Of a stretch of 64,000 bases of DNA, positions 1 through 10,817 are shown one piece after another. The DNA is taken from contig CAUYUJ010000680.1 of the NCBI GenBank assembly GCA_963575745.1, forward strand, positions 22,501-86,500, written 5' to 3'. The translations under genes and the position numbers were made by a program. The notes under the pieces are model-generated. The model was given only the letters and a program-made list of their open reading frames with translations. It was not told the DNA's origin and did no database searches. The stretch comes from Prorocentrum cordatum (taxonomy: Eukaryota; Sar; Dinophyceae; Prorocentrales; Prorocentraceae). The stretch's first letter is position 1. Each line of letters starts with the position of its first letter.

Positions 1-439
1 TGCAACTGATCTGGTGCGAGTCGAACTCCCAGGCCCGTGCTCAGGCAGGCTTGTTCAGGGCAGGTTGGTCCGCCAGCGGCCCCCCCAGACAGGATCGGGT
101 TGGGCGAGGACAAGGATCAATCGGATCCAGGGCGTTCCAGAACGCTCTCAGAGCGTTCCAGATCTCTCTGAGAAGGCCGCGGCGCCCAAGGCATTCTCCA
201 GAGCCACAAGATCTCAGAAATGCTCGACGTATCCTCACCCGAATTTATCCTCGTCATGGCTTCGTCTCACAGTCGGGTATAGCCAGGACCCCTGGTGAGG
301 GGACCCAGTTAGTGGTAGGGCCTCGGAGCCCCTAAATTGGCCAGAGTCACTAAACCAGGTCTGCCGTAGCTCGTATTTCTTCGGGTGACGGCAGTTCCGG
401 TTGATGGAACGGGGCGGGGGCGCGCCCCCCAGTAAACAT
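1..439. other. No gene recognised
   Basis: Short open frames occur in several registers, but none shows a recognisable domain or a consistent third-position bias. A short direct repeat (tcactaaaccaggtc) lies at 347-361 and recurs at 597-611, on the other side of the inverted-repeat element described next. Confidence 0.5.
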
Positions 440-591
440 CCGGAGGGTTCCAAAGGGGGGTTTTGGGGAGGGTCTTTTCCAGAAGGGGTCCCCCAGGGGT
501 TTCGCACCCTCTATTTTGACGAGGTTCCGAGGCCCTTACGGGGCTCTCTGGAAAACCCCCTCCCCCCCAAACCCTTTTTGGAACCCTCCGG
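440..591. repeat. Inverted-repeat (foldback/MITE-like) element
   Basis: The left arm (440-483) and right arm (547-591) are imperfect reverse complements of about 44 bases, both ending in ccggagggttcc or its complement, around a spacer of about 63 bases. A 15-base direct repeat at 347-361 and 597-611 flanks the structure, though not symmetrically, so it is not a clean target-site duplication. No ORF lies inside. It could be a small nonautonomous DNA element or a chance purine/pyrimidine foldback; the long matching ends favour the former. Confidence 0.5.
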
Positions 592-746
592 CACATCACT
601 AAACCAGGTCCCACTAAACCCAGTTCTGCCAGCTCCCGACACAGGACGCCTGCAGCGAGGGCCCTTCCAGCACGCAGCCAGCGGCAGCGCAGCAGGCGGC
701 GGCGGCGCAGCAGGCTCGGGCGTCGCCAGAAGTATCCCTGGCAGAC

Positions 747-898
747 GGAGGAGGAGGAGGAGGAGGAGGAGGAGGAGGAGAAGGAGGAGGAGGAGAAGGA
801 TGAGGAGGAGAAGGAGGAGGAGGAGGGAGAGGAGGAGGAGGAGGAGTTGGAGGAGGAGGCGGAGGAGGAGGAGGAGGAGGAGGAGACGGATGATGAGG
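747..898 (+). repeat. (GGA)n-rich microsatellite
   Basis: A purine tract dominated by GGA/GAG triplets with a few AAG and GAT interruptions. It stays open in several frames and yields poly-Arg, poly-Glu or poly-Gly, which are artefacts of triplet composition. Confidence 0.9.
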
Positions 899-999
899 AG
901 AAGCAAACCCTGGCAGAGGCAGAGGCCGCGACGCCGAGGCTGACGGCCGCTGCGGCAGAGGCGAAGGTCCGCCTCCAGGCAGGGGGGGCCTTCCTTCGT

Positions 1000-1820
1000 C
1001 TCGCTGGACCCGCGGTGCCAGGTCAAGCAGCGCGCCTACACGAAGCAGCTGGCGGCCCGCGCGCACGCCGAACTCCGCGCGCGCCTCGCCGAGCCCGCGG
1101 CGGATCTCCTCCTGTCCCAAAGCGGGACCGGCGCAGTGGTGCTGCAGCCGCCGAGCTTGCCGCAACACCTTCTGGGAGACGACGAGTTCGCGGTCACGCT
1201 GCGGCGGCGCCTGTTGTACCTCGACCCGGCAGGCCAGGGCGGCGCCCCGTGCCAGAACAGGGCCGCCTTTACGGGCGCGCAGTGCGGGGCCAACACGGCA
1301 GAACCCCACGCAAGGCACGCCGCCGTCTGCAACGTCGGGCCCGGCGTCGTGCGCCAGCACCACGGCGTCCGCGACCAGTTGGGCGAATTGGTTGGCAGAC
1401 GGTTGTGGCTCTCAGTCCGCGACGGTTGAGCAGCGCATCCCATCTTGGGACGCAGCGACCGCGGAGGGCACCCGAGCAGCCGTCCTCGACGTGGTCCTGG
1501 CGCATCCGGGCGGGCGCGCGTGCATCGACACGAGCGTGGCCGAGGCCATCGCCGCCAAGGGCGCGACCGCGCGCCGGCGCGCCCGCGTCGCCGGCGCAGC
1601 GGCCCGGGAGCGGGAGCAGGAGAAGCACTCCCGCTACGTACCCTGGCCCTGGCCTGGTGGCCGCGGTGGTGGAGAGCGGCGGCCGCGTGGGGCGCGAGTT
1701 CGACTCGTTCCTGCACGAGCACGCCCTGCGCCTGCGCCGGCGCCTGCGCCGGCGCGTTCCGCAGGCGGCGCCTGCGCCGGCGCCCAGGCCCGCTGTCGGC
1801 GCCCAGGCCTTTGCCATGAG
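1000..1820 (+). pseudogene. C-terminal remnant of a non-LTR reverse transcriptase ORF
   Basis: Three frames read in succession resemble the tail that follows the RT domain in dinoflagellate non-LTR polyproteins. First, about 1000-1429 is open and contains a C/H cluster (HARHAAVC...QHHGV). Second, about 1430-1655 contains AVLDVVLAHPGG...DTSV and REREQEKHSRY. Third, about 1655-1750 reads LVAAVVESGGRVGREFDSF. Residues of the pattern E-K-x2-RY followed by ExxGRxGxEF are typical of that tail. At least two frameshifts separate the pieces and no catalytic RT motif is present upstream, so this is a truncated, dead copy. The identification rests on remembered family patterns, not a search. Confidence 0.55.
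1761..1802. repeat. GC-rich 42-bp repeat, copy 1
   Basis: A stretch with the core ggcgcctgcgccggcgcc followed by caggcccgc and gtcggcgc recurs almost unchanged at 5013-5054. It overlaps the end of the reverse-transcriptase remnant here, so the second copy may mark another piece of the same element. Confidence 0.6.
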
Positions 1821-1972
1821 GACGAGAAATACAGGAAGACGAAGACGAGCAGGAGTTGGAGGGGGAGGAGGAGGAGTTACAGTTGGAGGAGGAGGAGGAG
1901 GGCGACGACGACGAGGACGAGGACGAGGACGAAGTCGAGGACGAGGACGAGGACGTCGACGAGGGTGCTGAG
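1821..1972 (+). repeat. GGA/GAC triplet-rich tract
   Basis: Imperfect GGA runs pass into GAC/GAG runs (1905-1970). The tract is open in several frames because of its composition. No domain is visible. Confidence 0.8.
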
Positions 1973-2223
1973 CGCTCAAGGCCTGAATGATTGCTCAAAG
2001 CCAAGCTACGCCACCAGGGCGGGCCCACGCTCCGCGTGGCCAACAGGAAACGAAGGCCCCCTAGAGGCCCCCGAGAACGCCCGGGCCGCCACGGCCCAAC
2101 TCCTGGGCACACCCCGGGCCACGGGGACGGGTGCCCAGCGCAACGAACCGAGCCCAACCGTGGCAACGCAAAGTCGGCCGAAAACCTGCAGCAACACGCG
2201 TGCGGAAGCGGCCGCGCGCGCCC

Positions 2224-2690
2224 TCACGCGCACCCTGCCTCAGCCGGCGCCTCGCGGCGGCGCGCCTCTTCGTCATCCTTCTGCGTTTTCCGGCGCTCCC
2301 AGGCGATCGCCGCGGCGACCGTCGCTTGGCCCATGGGCTCCCAGGTCGAGCCGCACCTGCCAGCCCCAACTCCCGCGTCTTGCGGGCTTAGCACCGCGTT
2401 CCAGCTGGCCCGCGCTGCCGCGCTGGGGCCCCGGGCCGCGTCCAACTGGACGTACTCCTGCCACGGGTGCAAGTGGAGCCCTTGCCGCAGTCGGCGTCGG
2501 GCCTCCGCCAGGCCAGGAGCCTGCGGTCCCAAACGCCGCTCAAGAAGCTTGCCCCGGGCCTGCCGCTGGTACTGCGCATTCGCCCTGCAGCTCATGCAAA
2601 ACAGCACGTTTGGCGGACTTTGGCCTGCACACGCCACGATCCTGTGGCCGCGGGGCCACCACGGGGCGGCCTCGGCGCATGCGGATGGCG
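2224..2690 (-). pseudogene. Fragment with FCxxC zinc-like module, retroelement-associated
   Basis: On the minus strand a frame reads GHRIVACAG, then VLFCMSCRANAQ, then LLERRLGP and LRQGLHLHP. The order H...FCxxC...LL...GP...GLHP parallels the module found out of frame behind the reverse transcriptase at 24111-24317 (FCSTCGSY...KLATMC). The third cysteine expected after LLER is replaced by arginine. Codons are strongly G/C in the third position, which suggests descent from coding sequence. There is no ATG start; the frame opens at GTG. It is probably a retroelement fragment or an exon of an unidentified gene. Confidence 0.4.
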
Positions 2691-3506
2691 ATGAGGATGA
2701 GTTTGTTCATGACGATGATGGTGGTGATGTGGATTGTGATGGTGATGACGATGATGATGATTCGGATGATGATGCGAATGATGCTGATGATGGTGATGAT
2801 GGTGATGGCGGTGGTGGTGATGATGCGGACAATCGCATGATGATGCTTCGGGCGACTATTATGCATATGGTCGTGATGATGGGTATGCTGATTGCGGTGT
2901 GATGCCCATGCTTTTATGACGATGGCGATGATGATGGTGGTGATTATGACAATGATGGTGTTGATGGTGGTGATGCTGATGGTGATGATGATGATGATGG
3001 CGATGGTCAGCCGGTGATTACCATAATGATGGTTATTATGATTGTGAGGATGCTGATGCTGGTGTGAGAATGATGGCGATGATGATGTTGATGTTGTTGG
3101 TGATGATGACGTTCATGGTGATGGTGATGATGATGCTGATGGTGGTGGTGGTGGCGGTGATGGTGGTGATGCTGATGACGATGACGATGGCGACTATGAT
3201 GATGGCGATGACTGTGGTGGTGGCGGTGTCGGTGCTAATGAGCATGAACATGAACATTGTGGTGATAATGGTGTTGACGATAAATGACGACGTTGGTGAC
3301 ATTGGTTGTGAGGGTGATGGTGATGGTGATGATGTTGCTGGGGGGAAGTCGGAGGGGGATGAGGATGCGGATGCGGATGAGGAAGGTGAGCAGGGTGGTG
3401 AGGATGGTGATGGGTGATGATTATGGTGGTGATGCTGATGCTGGCGGTGATGCTGATGCTGGTCATGGCGATGTTGTCGATGATGGTGACGATGAGTACC
3501 ATGACA

Positions 3507-3548
<42 letters not shown>

Positions 3549-3660
3549 GCGACGATGACGTTGATGATGGTGATGATGATGATGATGATGATGATGATGC
3601 TGATGATGATGATGATGATGATGACGGTGGCGATGATGCAGATGAAGAGGAGGAGGAGGA
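2690..3660. repeat. (GAT/GGT)n microsatellite block
   Basis: Nearly 1 kb of imperfect GAT, GGT and ATG triplets, purest at 3508-3630. All three plus frames and two minus frames stay open for long distances, giving poly-Asp, poly-Met or poly-His, and none is a credible protein. A short non-repetitive interruption lies at 3335-3400. Confidence 0.95.
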
Positions 3661-4030
3661 TAACGACGATTCGGGATCCCCTGAGTGCTTGGGCCGCAGC
3701 AGGCTCGATCAGGGCGAAAGCGTTCCCATTCTCGGACACGTCTCACCTTTTTTTTTCTGTGCATGAGTTGCACCTTGTATAGCAGTGGTGGATTGGTTCT
3801 CGGTCTCGGTCGTAAGCGCGCTCCTCGTAGGGTGACAGGTACAAAAAGTACGCGCAAACTCCATAAAAAAAACTGGCCTCCATCTTGACTAGAATAATGT
3901 CACCGTCGGCATTGACGAATTCATCCGACCGCTCTGAGTACAGTTTTCATGCTGCTCCAGCTGCGTCCATGGGTCGCTGTTTGCAATCGCTGCCCACAGA
4001 GACCGTGCAATCGCTTCCGTTCCCCAAAAA
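3661..4030. other. No gene recognised
   Basis: Mixed-composition sequence between two triplet blocks. Short poly-T (3749-3757) and poly-A (3865-3871) runs are the only notable marks. Confidence 0.5.
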
Positions 4031-4033
4031 AAT

Positions 4034-4215
4034 AACGACGAGGATGATGATGATGAGTAGGAGGAAAACGACCAGGAGGAGGAGGAATAGGAGGAGGGGG
4101 AGGAGGAGGAAGAGGAGGATGATTACGATGATTAGGAAGAGAAGACGGAGGAGGAGGAGGACGACGACGAGAAGGAGGAGGAGGAATAAGAGGACGAGGA
4201 GGAGGTTTTCTAAGG
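4034..4215 (+). repeat. GGA/GAC purine-rich tract
   Basis: Imperfect AGG/GAG/ACG triplets giving Arg-rich or Leu-rich shadow frames. No gene signal. Confidence 0.85.
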
Positions 4216-4705
4216 AAGCGCCCGCGGCTTTCGCGAGGAGGCCTCCACGGGTGTTGCCAAAGTTCGCGGACGAAGAGTGGTACATACGATGCACTTGTCC
4301 TAGGGCTGCTGGCAAGTGTATACCTCAACGTGCCACCGCAGGGGTGTAAATTTTGCAGCCGCCCTGGGAAAGGCACCCCCGACAGCGGAACAGCTTATTT
4401 TACACCGTGCTGCGCCCGCTAAGCGATCGTTTTCTTATTCATTGTTTTGCCGATCGGCGCGGGCCCTCGCACCCCCCTCTTGCCATCCCTCCTCTGGAGT
4501 AGATCAGGCTGTTTTTGGCGCCTGTTTCGATCAGGTGGAGTCCCCCCCAGGACGCACTGCTGCAAACGGTCGCAACAGGCAGAGTTCCAGAGCCAGACCC
4601 CCCCCCCCCTTCCGCCCAGCGTCGAGACGCCGAATCAGAAAACGTCCACCTGCCCCCGCTAAGAGAAGCGTCCGTGGCCCGAGATGGCCTCGGGATTTCC
4701 GAGGA
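4216..4705. other. No gene recognised
   Basis: Single-copy sequence of mixed composition with no convincing coding frame. Short ORFs on both strands lack a recognisable domain. Confidence 0.45.
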
Positions 4706-4940
4706 GGCCCCCGCGGCCTCCAGAGCACTCCCCGCGAGGACCAGCGGGCCCCCAAAAAACACAAAACACACAGTCAGTCGTGTTTTTTTTTTTTTGTGTG
4801 TGTGTATGTGTGTGTGTGTGTGTTTTGTGTTTTGTGTTTTGTGTGTGTGTGATTTGTATGTGTCTTTTTCCCCACAGTGTGTTTTTTCCCACAGGCCCCC
4901 ACGGCCTCCAGAGCACTCCCCGCGAGGACCCGCGGGCCCA
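4706..4940. repeat. Two copies of a 45-bp GC element around a (GT)n tract
   Basis: The same element (cacggcctccagagcactcc followed by ccgcgaggacc and gcgggccc) occurs at about 4709-4752 and 4893-4938. Between them are a poly-T run and a (GT)n tract (4785-4858). A diverged third copy lies at 28598-28636 inside an inverted-repeat element, so this is a dispersed family. Confidence 0.7.
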
Positions 4941-5012
4941 GGGCATGCGCAACGGAGCGAGACTGGGCCGGGGACACCTTCGGCAACCCTTGACAGGCGG
5001 CGGCGGCGGCGC

Positions 5013-5054
5013 CGCAGGCGGCGCCTGCGCCGGCGCCCAGGCCCGCAGTCGGCG
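5013..5054. repeat. GC-rich 42-bp repeat, copy 2
   Basis: Near-identical to 1761-1802 apart from one interior base and the 3' edge. Confidence 0.6.
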
Positions 5055-5248
5055 CGGGGGGGGCTCCGGTCAGGAGCAGCGTCGAGGGGCGGACACGCTC
5101 GAGGTGCGAGGCTTTCGTTCGCTGGCCCTCGTTGGTGGATCGAGCACTGGAGGAACCTTAGGGGACATCGAGCCCCTTCCGAGCCCAAGCTGTTCCTTCC
5201 TTCGGCGTCTTGGCTGTTCGCGGTTCGGGTTTCGTTCGAGGTCTGGAC

Positions 5249-5500
5249 GTGTTCGCGGGCTCTCGGCGGTTCGCCGTGCCTCGGGAGGCCTTCCCAGCAG
5301 CCGCGCCTCGCCGAGATCGTTCCGGGGTGCGAGGCTTTCTCGGCGTCGGTTCGCAGACATCGCAGGAGTTCTACCGACGCGTCGATTCGCACCTCGTCTT
5401 TGCGGCGCCTCTCTCGGTATCGTGTTCGCGGGCTCTCGGCCTCTCTCCAGCCTCGGGGTGCTTCCCAGCAGCCGCGCCTCGCCGAGATCGTCCCCGGGGG
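5249..5500. repeat. 173-bp direct repeat pair
   Basis: gtgttcgcgggctctcggc starts at 5249 and again at 5422, and both are followed about 30 bases later by ttcccagcagccgcgcctcg and ccgagatcgt. This is an imperfect tandem duplication of about 173 bp. No coding function is visible. Confidence 0.7.
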
Positions 5501-5574
5501 GGGGCCCGGGGTCGTGCCGAGCGGCCGTCGGAGGCCCGAGTCGTGGCCCGAAGAGCAGGCGGGCGTCGCGGAGG

Positions 5575-5885
5575 TCGGGGGGCGATCGGCAGGCGGCGCT
5601 CGGCGCAGGAGGGGAGGCCTGGACGCCCCATCGTCCACTGCGTCGAGGAGGTCGATCCTCCGAGGTTTCACTCGAGGGAGGACGAGGAGGAGGAGGAGGA
5701 GGAGGAGGAGGAGGAGGAGGAGGAGGAGGAGGAGGAGGCATGGACAGGAGGCGCAGGAGGGGATGCATCGAGGCGGGGGACTTCTTAGAAGGCGATCGGC
5801 GCAGGAGGCGATCGGCGCAGGAGGGGGCGACGGCAGGGGGCGGTCGGCGCAGGGGGGGAGGCATGGACGCCCAATCGTCCGCTGA
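5575..5885. repeat. GGCGATCGGCGCAGGAGG repeats with (GAG)n insert
   Basis: Degenerate repeats with the motif cgatcggcgcaggagg occur at 5581-5612 and 5791-5855, and both repeat zones end in a block reading gacgccc-atcgtcc-ctg (about 5618-5640 and 5867-5883). A (GAG)n microsatellite sits between them at 5681-5737. Confidence 0.65.
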
Positions 5886-6395
5886 TGCGGCAGCAAGTCA
5901 TGGGAGCCCGGTGTGCCCTCAGAGTTCCGTCTTTGTCGACTCGTATCGGCCCGCGTCTTGGAGTCGGTGGGATAGCGCCGACTTCGCGTCGATAATTATG
6001 ACATCAACAATAACAGCAATCAGTTTAAGACTGTTCGCTCTTATCTGCTCGCGTGCCATTCAACACGTATGTTCCAAACCCTCGATAGCCACCTTCCTCG
6101 TCTTCGATCGCACCCCCTTGGGGGTATACATCTTTCTCACCTGCAACGCGTATTTCGCGCAGCCCGTTAGGCATGGGAAGGAAGGACGGATGGAAGGAAT
6201 GGACAAGTGGGAGGGAGGAGGATGGAGCACGAGAGAAAGTAGCAGGAGGGGGGCTAGGAGCAGAAACATGCGGTATAACCAGACGGGCAGATCGGGCGGG
6301 TAGACCCTAACGGGCGGGTCGGGAAGGTGGGCCCAGTCGGTCGGGTCGAGCAGGCGGGTTGTTGAAGCGTGTGCCCTGCATGAATCGCCAGGAAG
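5886..6395. other. No gene recognised
   Basis: Moderate-GC sequence without a convincing frame. A gcgggtcggg-like motif repeats a few times at 6285-6350. Confidence 0.45.
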
Positions 6396-6590
6396 TTTCG
6401 AGCGGTAGCGCGATTCCCAAATAATTCGCGAGGAATTCCACAGCGAGAGCGTGATTCCTGAGTGTCGAGGGCGCGGCGTCGGAATAAATTGCGAGGGAAT
6501 TCCACGCGAGAGCGCGATTCCTGTATACAGTGCAAGGGTGTCCCCCGCGAGAGCGCCACTTTGGAAATACATTGGGAGGACGTATCCGGC
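6396..6590. repeat. Degenerate tandem repeat, about 65 bp x 3
   Basis: Units carrying gcgaggaattccac, then gcgagagcg and gattcct recur at about 6428, 6490 and 6545. The third copy is most diverged (gtgtcccccgcgagagcg). No gene lies here. Confidence 0.6.
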
Positions 6591-6699
6591 GGGAGCCGCT
6601 GTTCTTGTAAACCGGGGGGCAGGGGCCACGTTTGGTGACCGCTCGCATTCTTATCAAAAAGGCAGGACGCGAGCCTGGGGAGAGGCACGAGAAGCATAC

Positions 6700-6860
6700 A
6701 GTCAACGCGCATAGTAAGGACAAACGTCTTTTTCAAGGGTACCCTTGGGTCCTTGCCTGCCTCAGCCTCTGCGGCCCGTCCCTAACAATTTCCGCAGGCC
6801 AGAATACTTCAACTTCGGCCTCCAAGGGTCTTGCGTCCTTACCACGCGTCCTTACTGTAC
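6700..6860. repeat. Dispersed repeat, related to 29880-30015
   Basis: This stretch and 29880-30015 share, in the same order, agtaaggac/agcaaggac, tcaagggtacccttg-gtcctt, ggcccgtcc/gggccgtcc, ccaagggtcttgcgt-ctt and gcgtcc-tact. The similarity is patchy, as expected of two old copies of one element. The second copy lies just upstream of the LINE remnant. Confidence 0.5.
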
Positions 6861-7136
6861 GTTTTGACTGCATTCATTATTTTGCACAGCTGTGTTCTAG
6901 AGCTCGGACCTCTTTATTTTCGTTCGTCGTCGTCGTTCGTTCGCTCGTCGTTCGTCCACCTTCGAGGCCACAGAAGGAACCAGTTTGGAGGAAGGAGGCG
7001 AAATCCTCTTGCCCCTCACAGCTCCTTGGTGCAAGATGCAAGAGCCAGTGCACGCGTGCCACTTGTTGACAACATAACCATGTGCCCCGGAGGCGGGGAC
7101 CAATTTCATTGGCCATTGGGCATGAAAATGCAACAA

Positions 7137-7182
7137 CTCCAACAACAGCAGCAGCAGCGGCAGCAACAACAACAACAACAAC
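7137..7182 (+). repeat. (CAA/CAG)n tract
   Basis: A short CAA/CAG run giving a poly-Gln reading in one frame. The surrounding frame shows no domain. Confidence 0.8.
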
Positions 7183-7407
7183 CCGCACCGCAGAACCTCA
7201 CTTCAGCCAAAGGCCCAGGGACAGATGATGCCGGTTCGTTCCCCATCACCTTGTCATGCGGCCACCGCAATGGAGGCAAGGAAACGCATGCGGCGGGTGT
7301 CCAGAATGCGACGGGGGCTGTTACTATGGGGTGGGAGTGCGGCCCTGGAAGGGACATGCGTTCGGGACTCCCAGGCGCGATCTGATGACGCGATGAGTTG
7401 TTGTTTC

Positions 7408-7512
7408 TGTGTGTGTGTGTGCGTGTGTGTGTGTGTGTGTGTGTTTGTGAGCGTGTGTGTGTGTGTGTGTATGCATGTATTTGTGTGTGTGTGTCTGTGT
7501 GTGTGCGTGCGT

Positions 7513-7547
<35 letters not shown>

Positions 7548-7575
7548 CGCTTGCGTGCTTGTATGTGAGTATGTG
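7408..7575 (+). repeat. (GT)n dinucleotide tract
   Basis: Imperfect GT repeats of about 165 bp with GC and AT interruptions (gtgcgtgcgtgc at 7502-7520). Confidence 0.95.
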
Positions 7576-8955
7576 TGGGCTTGAGGGAAGCAGAGCAGTG
7601 CGGTGAGTTGTTTCGAATTCGGCGTGCGTCATAGGTGCTGTGCGAGGTGGAGACCTCCTCCACAATGAGCTATGTTGTCGCGACAGGTCCGTGGCCTGAC
7701 CCATCCCCTCCGCAACGAAGCTCGGGGGCGGATCGAAGGCCCCCGTGGGCAGCAAGTGGTTCACAAAAGTGAGCGGGCGCTCTCCCGGGCTAGGGATCCG
7801 CGCCAGTGATTTCTGGGGCAACCGCAGGGGTCAGTATGACGGCCTCTTGCCAGGAAGGTGTTCTGTGGAGCGCGCGGACAGCAGGGTGGTGCATGTGGAA
7901 TAGGATTCGGAGAACCAGCTTACAGACGGTCTAGACGGGGAAGGGGTGCACAAGCACACATCATGTGTGAACCGAGCGAAATGTCCAGCATGACGCGAAA
8001 GCCCCACAGCAGTCTGCAGCATTTGCGTTGCTGTCCAGGCGAGGACCCGCATCGCCTCCTCGAATCTTGTTTTGAAGATCATCGTCGCGCGCGCGTGCAC
8101 GTTTCGGACCGCAAGTTGCATGTCCTCATGGCAGGTCGTGAGGAGAGCCACTTGATACTTCCTTGCCATCGTGACGAATGCGCAGCGAGACCGCGCGCGA
8201 TAACGGATGCCAGGCACTGCCCGCGTTTTCTGTTGTTTGTTTGGGCGAAGCTGCAGAGCTACACCAGCGTGAGCGGTGTTGGTCAGGGATCCCCCGTGGC
8301 CACGCTGACGCAGACCAGTCCCTGTCTATTTCCCGAGGAGGGCGGCGAGCGCCGGCCAGCACGGAGCCGCTTGCCGGACCCCGACCTTGTCGGGACCAGC
8401 GGCCGCCCTGCCCTCACCCTACACCGTGGCTGACCCTAATCATCAGGGGTAACTCGGGCGCCCAATATCCGTATCCATTGTCTCACGGACTGCGGTGGGT
8501 TCGCGTCGTGTCGTCCGGCGGCGACCCCGCCGACGGCGTTCAACGGTGAACGCCGGCGGCGGCCCAGTCGATGTGGTATTGTACGATTGGACGTTACGAG
8601 AGGAGCGAACCTGCCGTAGGACCCCGGGCCAAGACCCCGCGAACGCGGGTCGATTTTTCTGTCGCGGATATCCCCGGGCGGAGCGTAGCCGTGCGACCGC
8701 GCATCCGCTGGATCGTGCCCCGGAGTCCAGACCGCGAGGGCGCGGATTCGGGGGTTTGCCCGCCGCTCGTGGGTACACACCTCCCTCGTTCGAGCTCAGG
8801 GGCAACGATAGGGGGGGGAATGGGCATGGGGGGGGACGCATCGACCCCCAATCGCCGAAAAAGGGCCCGACAGCCCCAACCTGCCCAGGCATGTGCGGAT
8901 CCGTGATCGGGGGCATATCGCCGATCCATCGGCCATGTACCGCCGATTCCAGGTC
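7576..8955. other. No gene recognised
   Basis: About 1.4 kb of non-repetitive sequence. Several ORFs of 80-190 codons overlap on both strands, but none has a recognisable motif, a clear codon bias or an arrangement suggesting a gene. Some may be exon fragments that cannot be resolved without transcripts. Confidence 0.4.
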
Positions 8956-8967
8956 GATGTGTCCTCC

Positions 8968-9299
8968 CCCTCCCCCTCCCCCTCCTCCTCCTCCTCCTCC
9001 TCCTCCTCCTCCTCCTCCTCCTCCTCCTCCTCCTCCTCCTCCTCCTCCTCCTCCTCCTCCTCCTCCTCCTCCTCCTCCCCTCCTCCTCCTCCTCCTCCTC
9101 CTCCTCCTCCTCCTCCTCCTCCTCCTCCTCCTCCTCCTCCTCCTCCTCCTCCTCCTCCTCCTCCTCCTCCCTCTCCTCCTCCTCCTCCTCCTCCTCCTCC
9201 TCCTCTCCTCCTCTCCTCCTCCTCCTCCTCCTCCTCCTCCTCCTCCTCCTCCTCCTCCTCCTCCTCCTCCTCCTCCTCCTCCTCCTCCTCCTCGTCCCC
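8968..9299. repeat. (CTC/TCC)n microsatellite of about 330 bp
   Basis: The longest nearly pure trinucleotide tract in the first half of the window. A few single-base slips (9078, 9171, 9206, 9216) shift its register. It is a polypyrimidine/polypurine stretch with mirror symmetry. Confidence 0.97.
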
Positions 9300-9471
9300 C
9301 CTGTAACGGTCCCCCCCCTTATCGTTGTTCCTCACGAGCGCGCTCCGAGGCGTGCGGGGGCCTCTGCACGCCCCGCGTGCCGCGCTCGCGCGGAGCCCCG
9401 GGCGCGCAGGCCCGGTCTCTTCTCGAAGCGGCGCTCGCCCCCCTCGGCCGTCCAGCGCTCTTCCTGCGCTC

Positions 9472-9700
9472 CTCCTCCTCCTCCTCCTCCTCCTCCTCCT
9501 CCTCCTCCTCCTCCTCCTCCTCCTCCTCCTCCTCCCTCCTCCTCCCCCTCCTCCTCCTCCTCCTCCTCCTCCTCCTCCTCCTCCTCCTCCTCCTCCTCCT
9601 CCTCCCCCTCCCCCTCCTCCTCCTGCCTCCTCCTCTGGTTTCCTCCTCCTCCTGCGCATCCTCCTCCTCCGCCTCCTCCTCCTCCTCCTTCCCTCTGGTG
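9472..9700. repeat. (CTC/TCC)n microsatellite
   Basis: A second CTC tract, interrupted at 9626-9660 by tgcctcctcctctggtt-like sequence. Confidence 0.95.
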
Positions 9701-9865
9701 CGCCAGAGGAGCGCCAGAGGAAGAACGAAGGAGCCTTTCTGGCCAGGCAGAGCCTCTGCTGCGAGTAGGCTCCCCGACCTGGATCCAAGGAGCGGCCCGA
9801 GAACAGGAGCCCCTTTCCGAGCCTGAAGTGGCCCTGATTCCAGCGCCTTGACTGGGCACCGGAGG

Positions 9866-9935
9866 GAAGAGGAGGAGGAGGAGGAGGAGGAGGAGGAGGA
9901 GGAGGAGGAGGAAGATGAGGAGGAGGAGGAGGAGG
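9866..9935 (+). repeat. (GAG)n microsatellite
   Basis: GAG triplets with one GAT. Orientation is opposite to the two preceding CTC tracts. Confidence 0.95.
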
Positions 9936-10461
9936 CGCCAACTTCACGTTCTCGCTCCTGTCCGCAGTGCTCTCCATGCGAGGACCTGGAGTGCCCGTCA
10001 GGTGCGCCCTGTCGGTGCAGCGGTGGCGTCCGTGTTCTGCCCGGGCCCCGTGTGCCCGTCTTTCTAAGCACTGCTCTTCCCGCGCGGTAGTCTTCTCGGG
10101 AGCCTCGCCCCAGACCTCGGGTGCTCTGATTTGTCCAGTGCGGGGTCCTTGAAAGTCCGCACCTCCTCCCCCAGGACCGACTCCTCATCTCAAGTCCTGC
10201 TCGGACGGCCCCGGGTCCTGGCGAGGGCGCCCAGAGGCCGAACACGGGAAGACAGTTGCAGTCGCGAGCAGCCCTGGGGCTTGCAGCGGTCCGCAGCGCA
10301 AGGCCCCTGCCTCCCTCCGGGCCGAGCGGGGGTTGGGGGCCGGGGCCCGCGCCGAGGCCCGACGAGACGCAGCCGCAGCGGCAGGAGGCCTGCCGGGGAT
10401 GCTCCCTCGCCTGCCCTTCCCCCCCTCCCTCCCTGTGCCGGCTACAGACGATGTGGGTTGG
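9936..10461. other. No gene recognised
   Basis: GC-rich sequence without a convincing frame. Confidence 0.4.
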
Positions 10462-10548
10462 TAGGGGGCCACATGCGAACCCTACCCCTACCCCCCACGA
10501 CTTCTGAGGGGGAGGGTGGGGTTCACTTCGTTCGCATGTGGCCCCCTA
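10462..10548. repeat. 19-bp perfect inverted repeat (hairpin)
   Basis: The left arm 10462-10480 and right arm 10530-10548 are perfect reverse complements (tagggggccacatgcgaac). The 49-base interior has a C-rich half facing a G-rich half, so the stem could extend imperfectly. No coding role is visible. Confidence 0.8.
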
Positions 10549-10577
10549 GTTGGGCAGATCTGTTTCAGGTTGCTGCG

Positions 10578-10730
10578 GGCACGAAGCGGTGGAGGGATTG
10601 GGGAACGGGTTCCTGTGACACAGCGTCACGAGAGCCAGCGACGTGGGGGCAGCTCGGCTGCCAGGCACGACGCGGCGGAGGGACTGGGAAAGGAACTCCG
10701 CTACACAGCGTCATTCAAGCCAACCCGTGC
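10578..10730. repeat. Imperfect tandem duplication, about 80 bp
   Basis: gcacgaagcggtggagggat...acacagcgtcacgagagccag at 10578-10640 is matched by gcacgacgcggcggaggga...acacagcgtcattcaagccaa at 10664-10724. Confidence 0.6.
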
Positions 10731-10817
10731 TTTCGCATGTGCGGCGCTGCGGTGCCATCCGCCCACGCCCAACGCTGAGTCGGGATCTGCCCGCCAGTGG
10801 GTGCTCTCTCTCTTTCT

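Noticed and set aside
6-40. Possible tRNA T-arm on the minus strand (gagtcgaactccc)
   Set aside because: The T-stem bases do not pair and no acceptor or anticodon arm could be found.
401-943. Long Arg-, Glu- or Pro-rich open frames over GGA/CTC tracts (also at 8495-9977, 33253-34523)
   Set aside because: Triplet repeats without stop codons are open in several frames at once. No frame is favoured and no domain is present.
3036-3857. Poly-His, poly-Asp and poly-Met ORFs
   Set aside because: Direct translations of the (GAT)n block on both strands.
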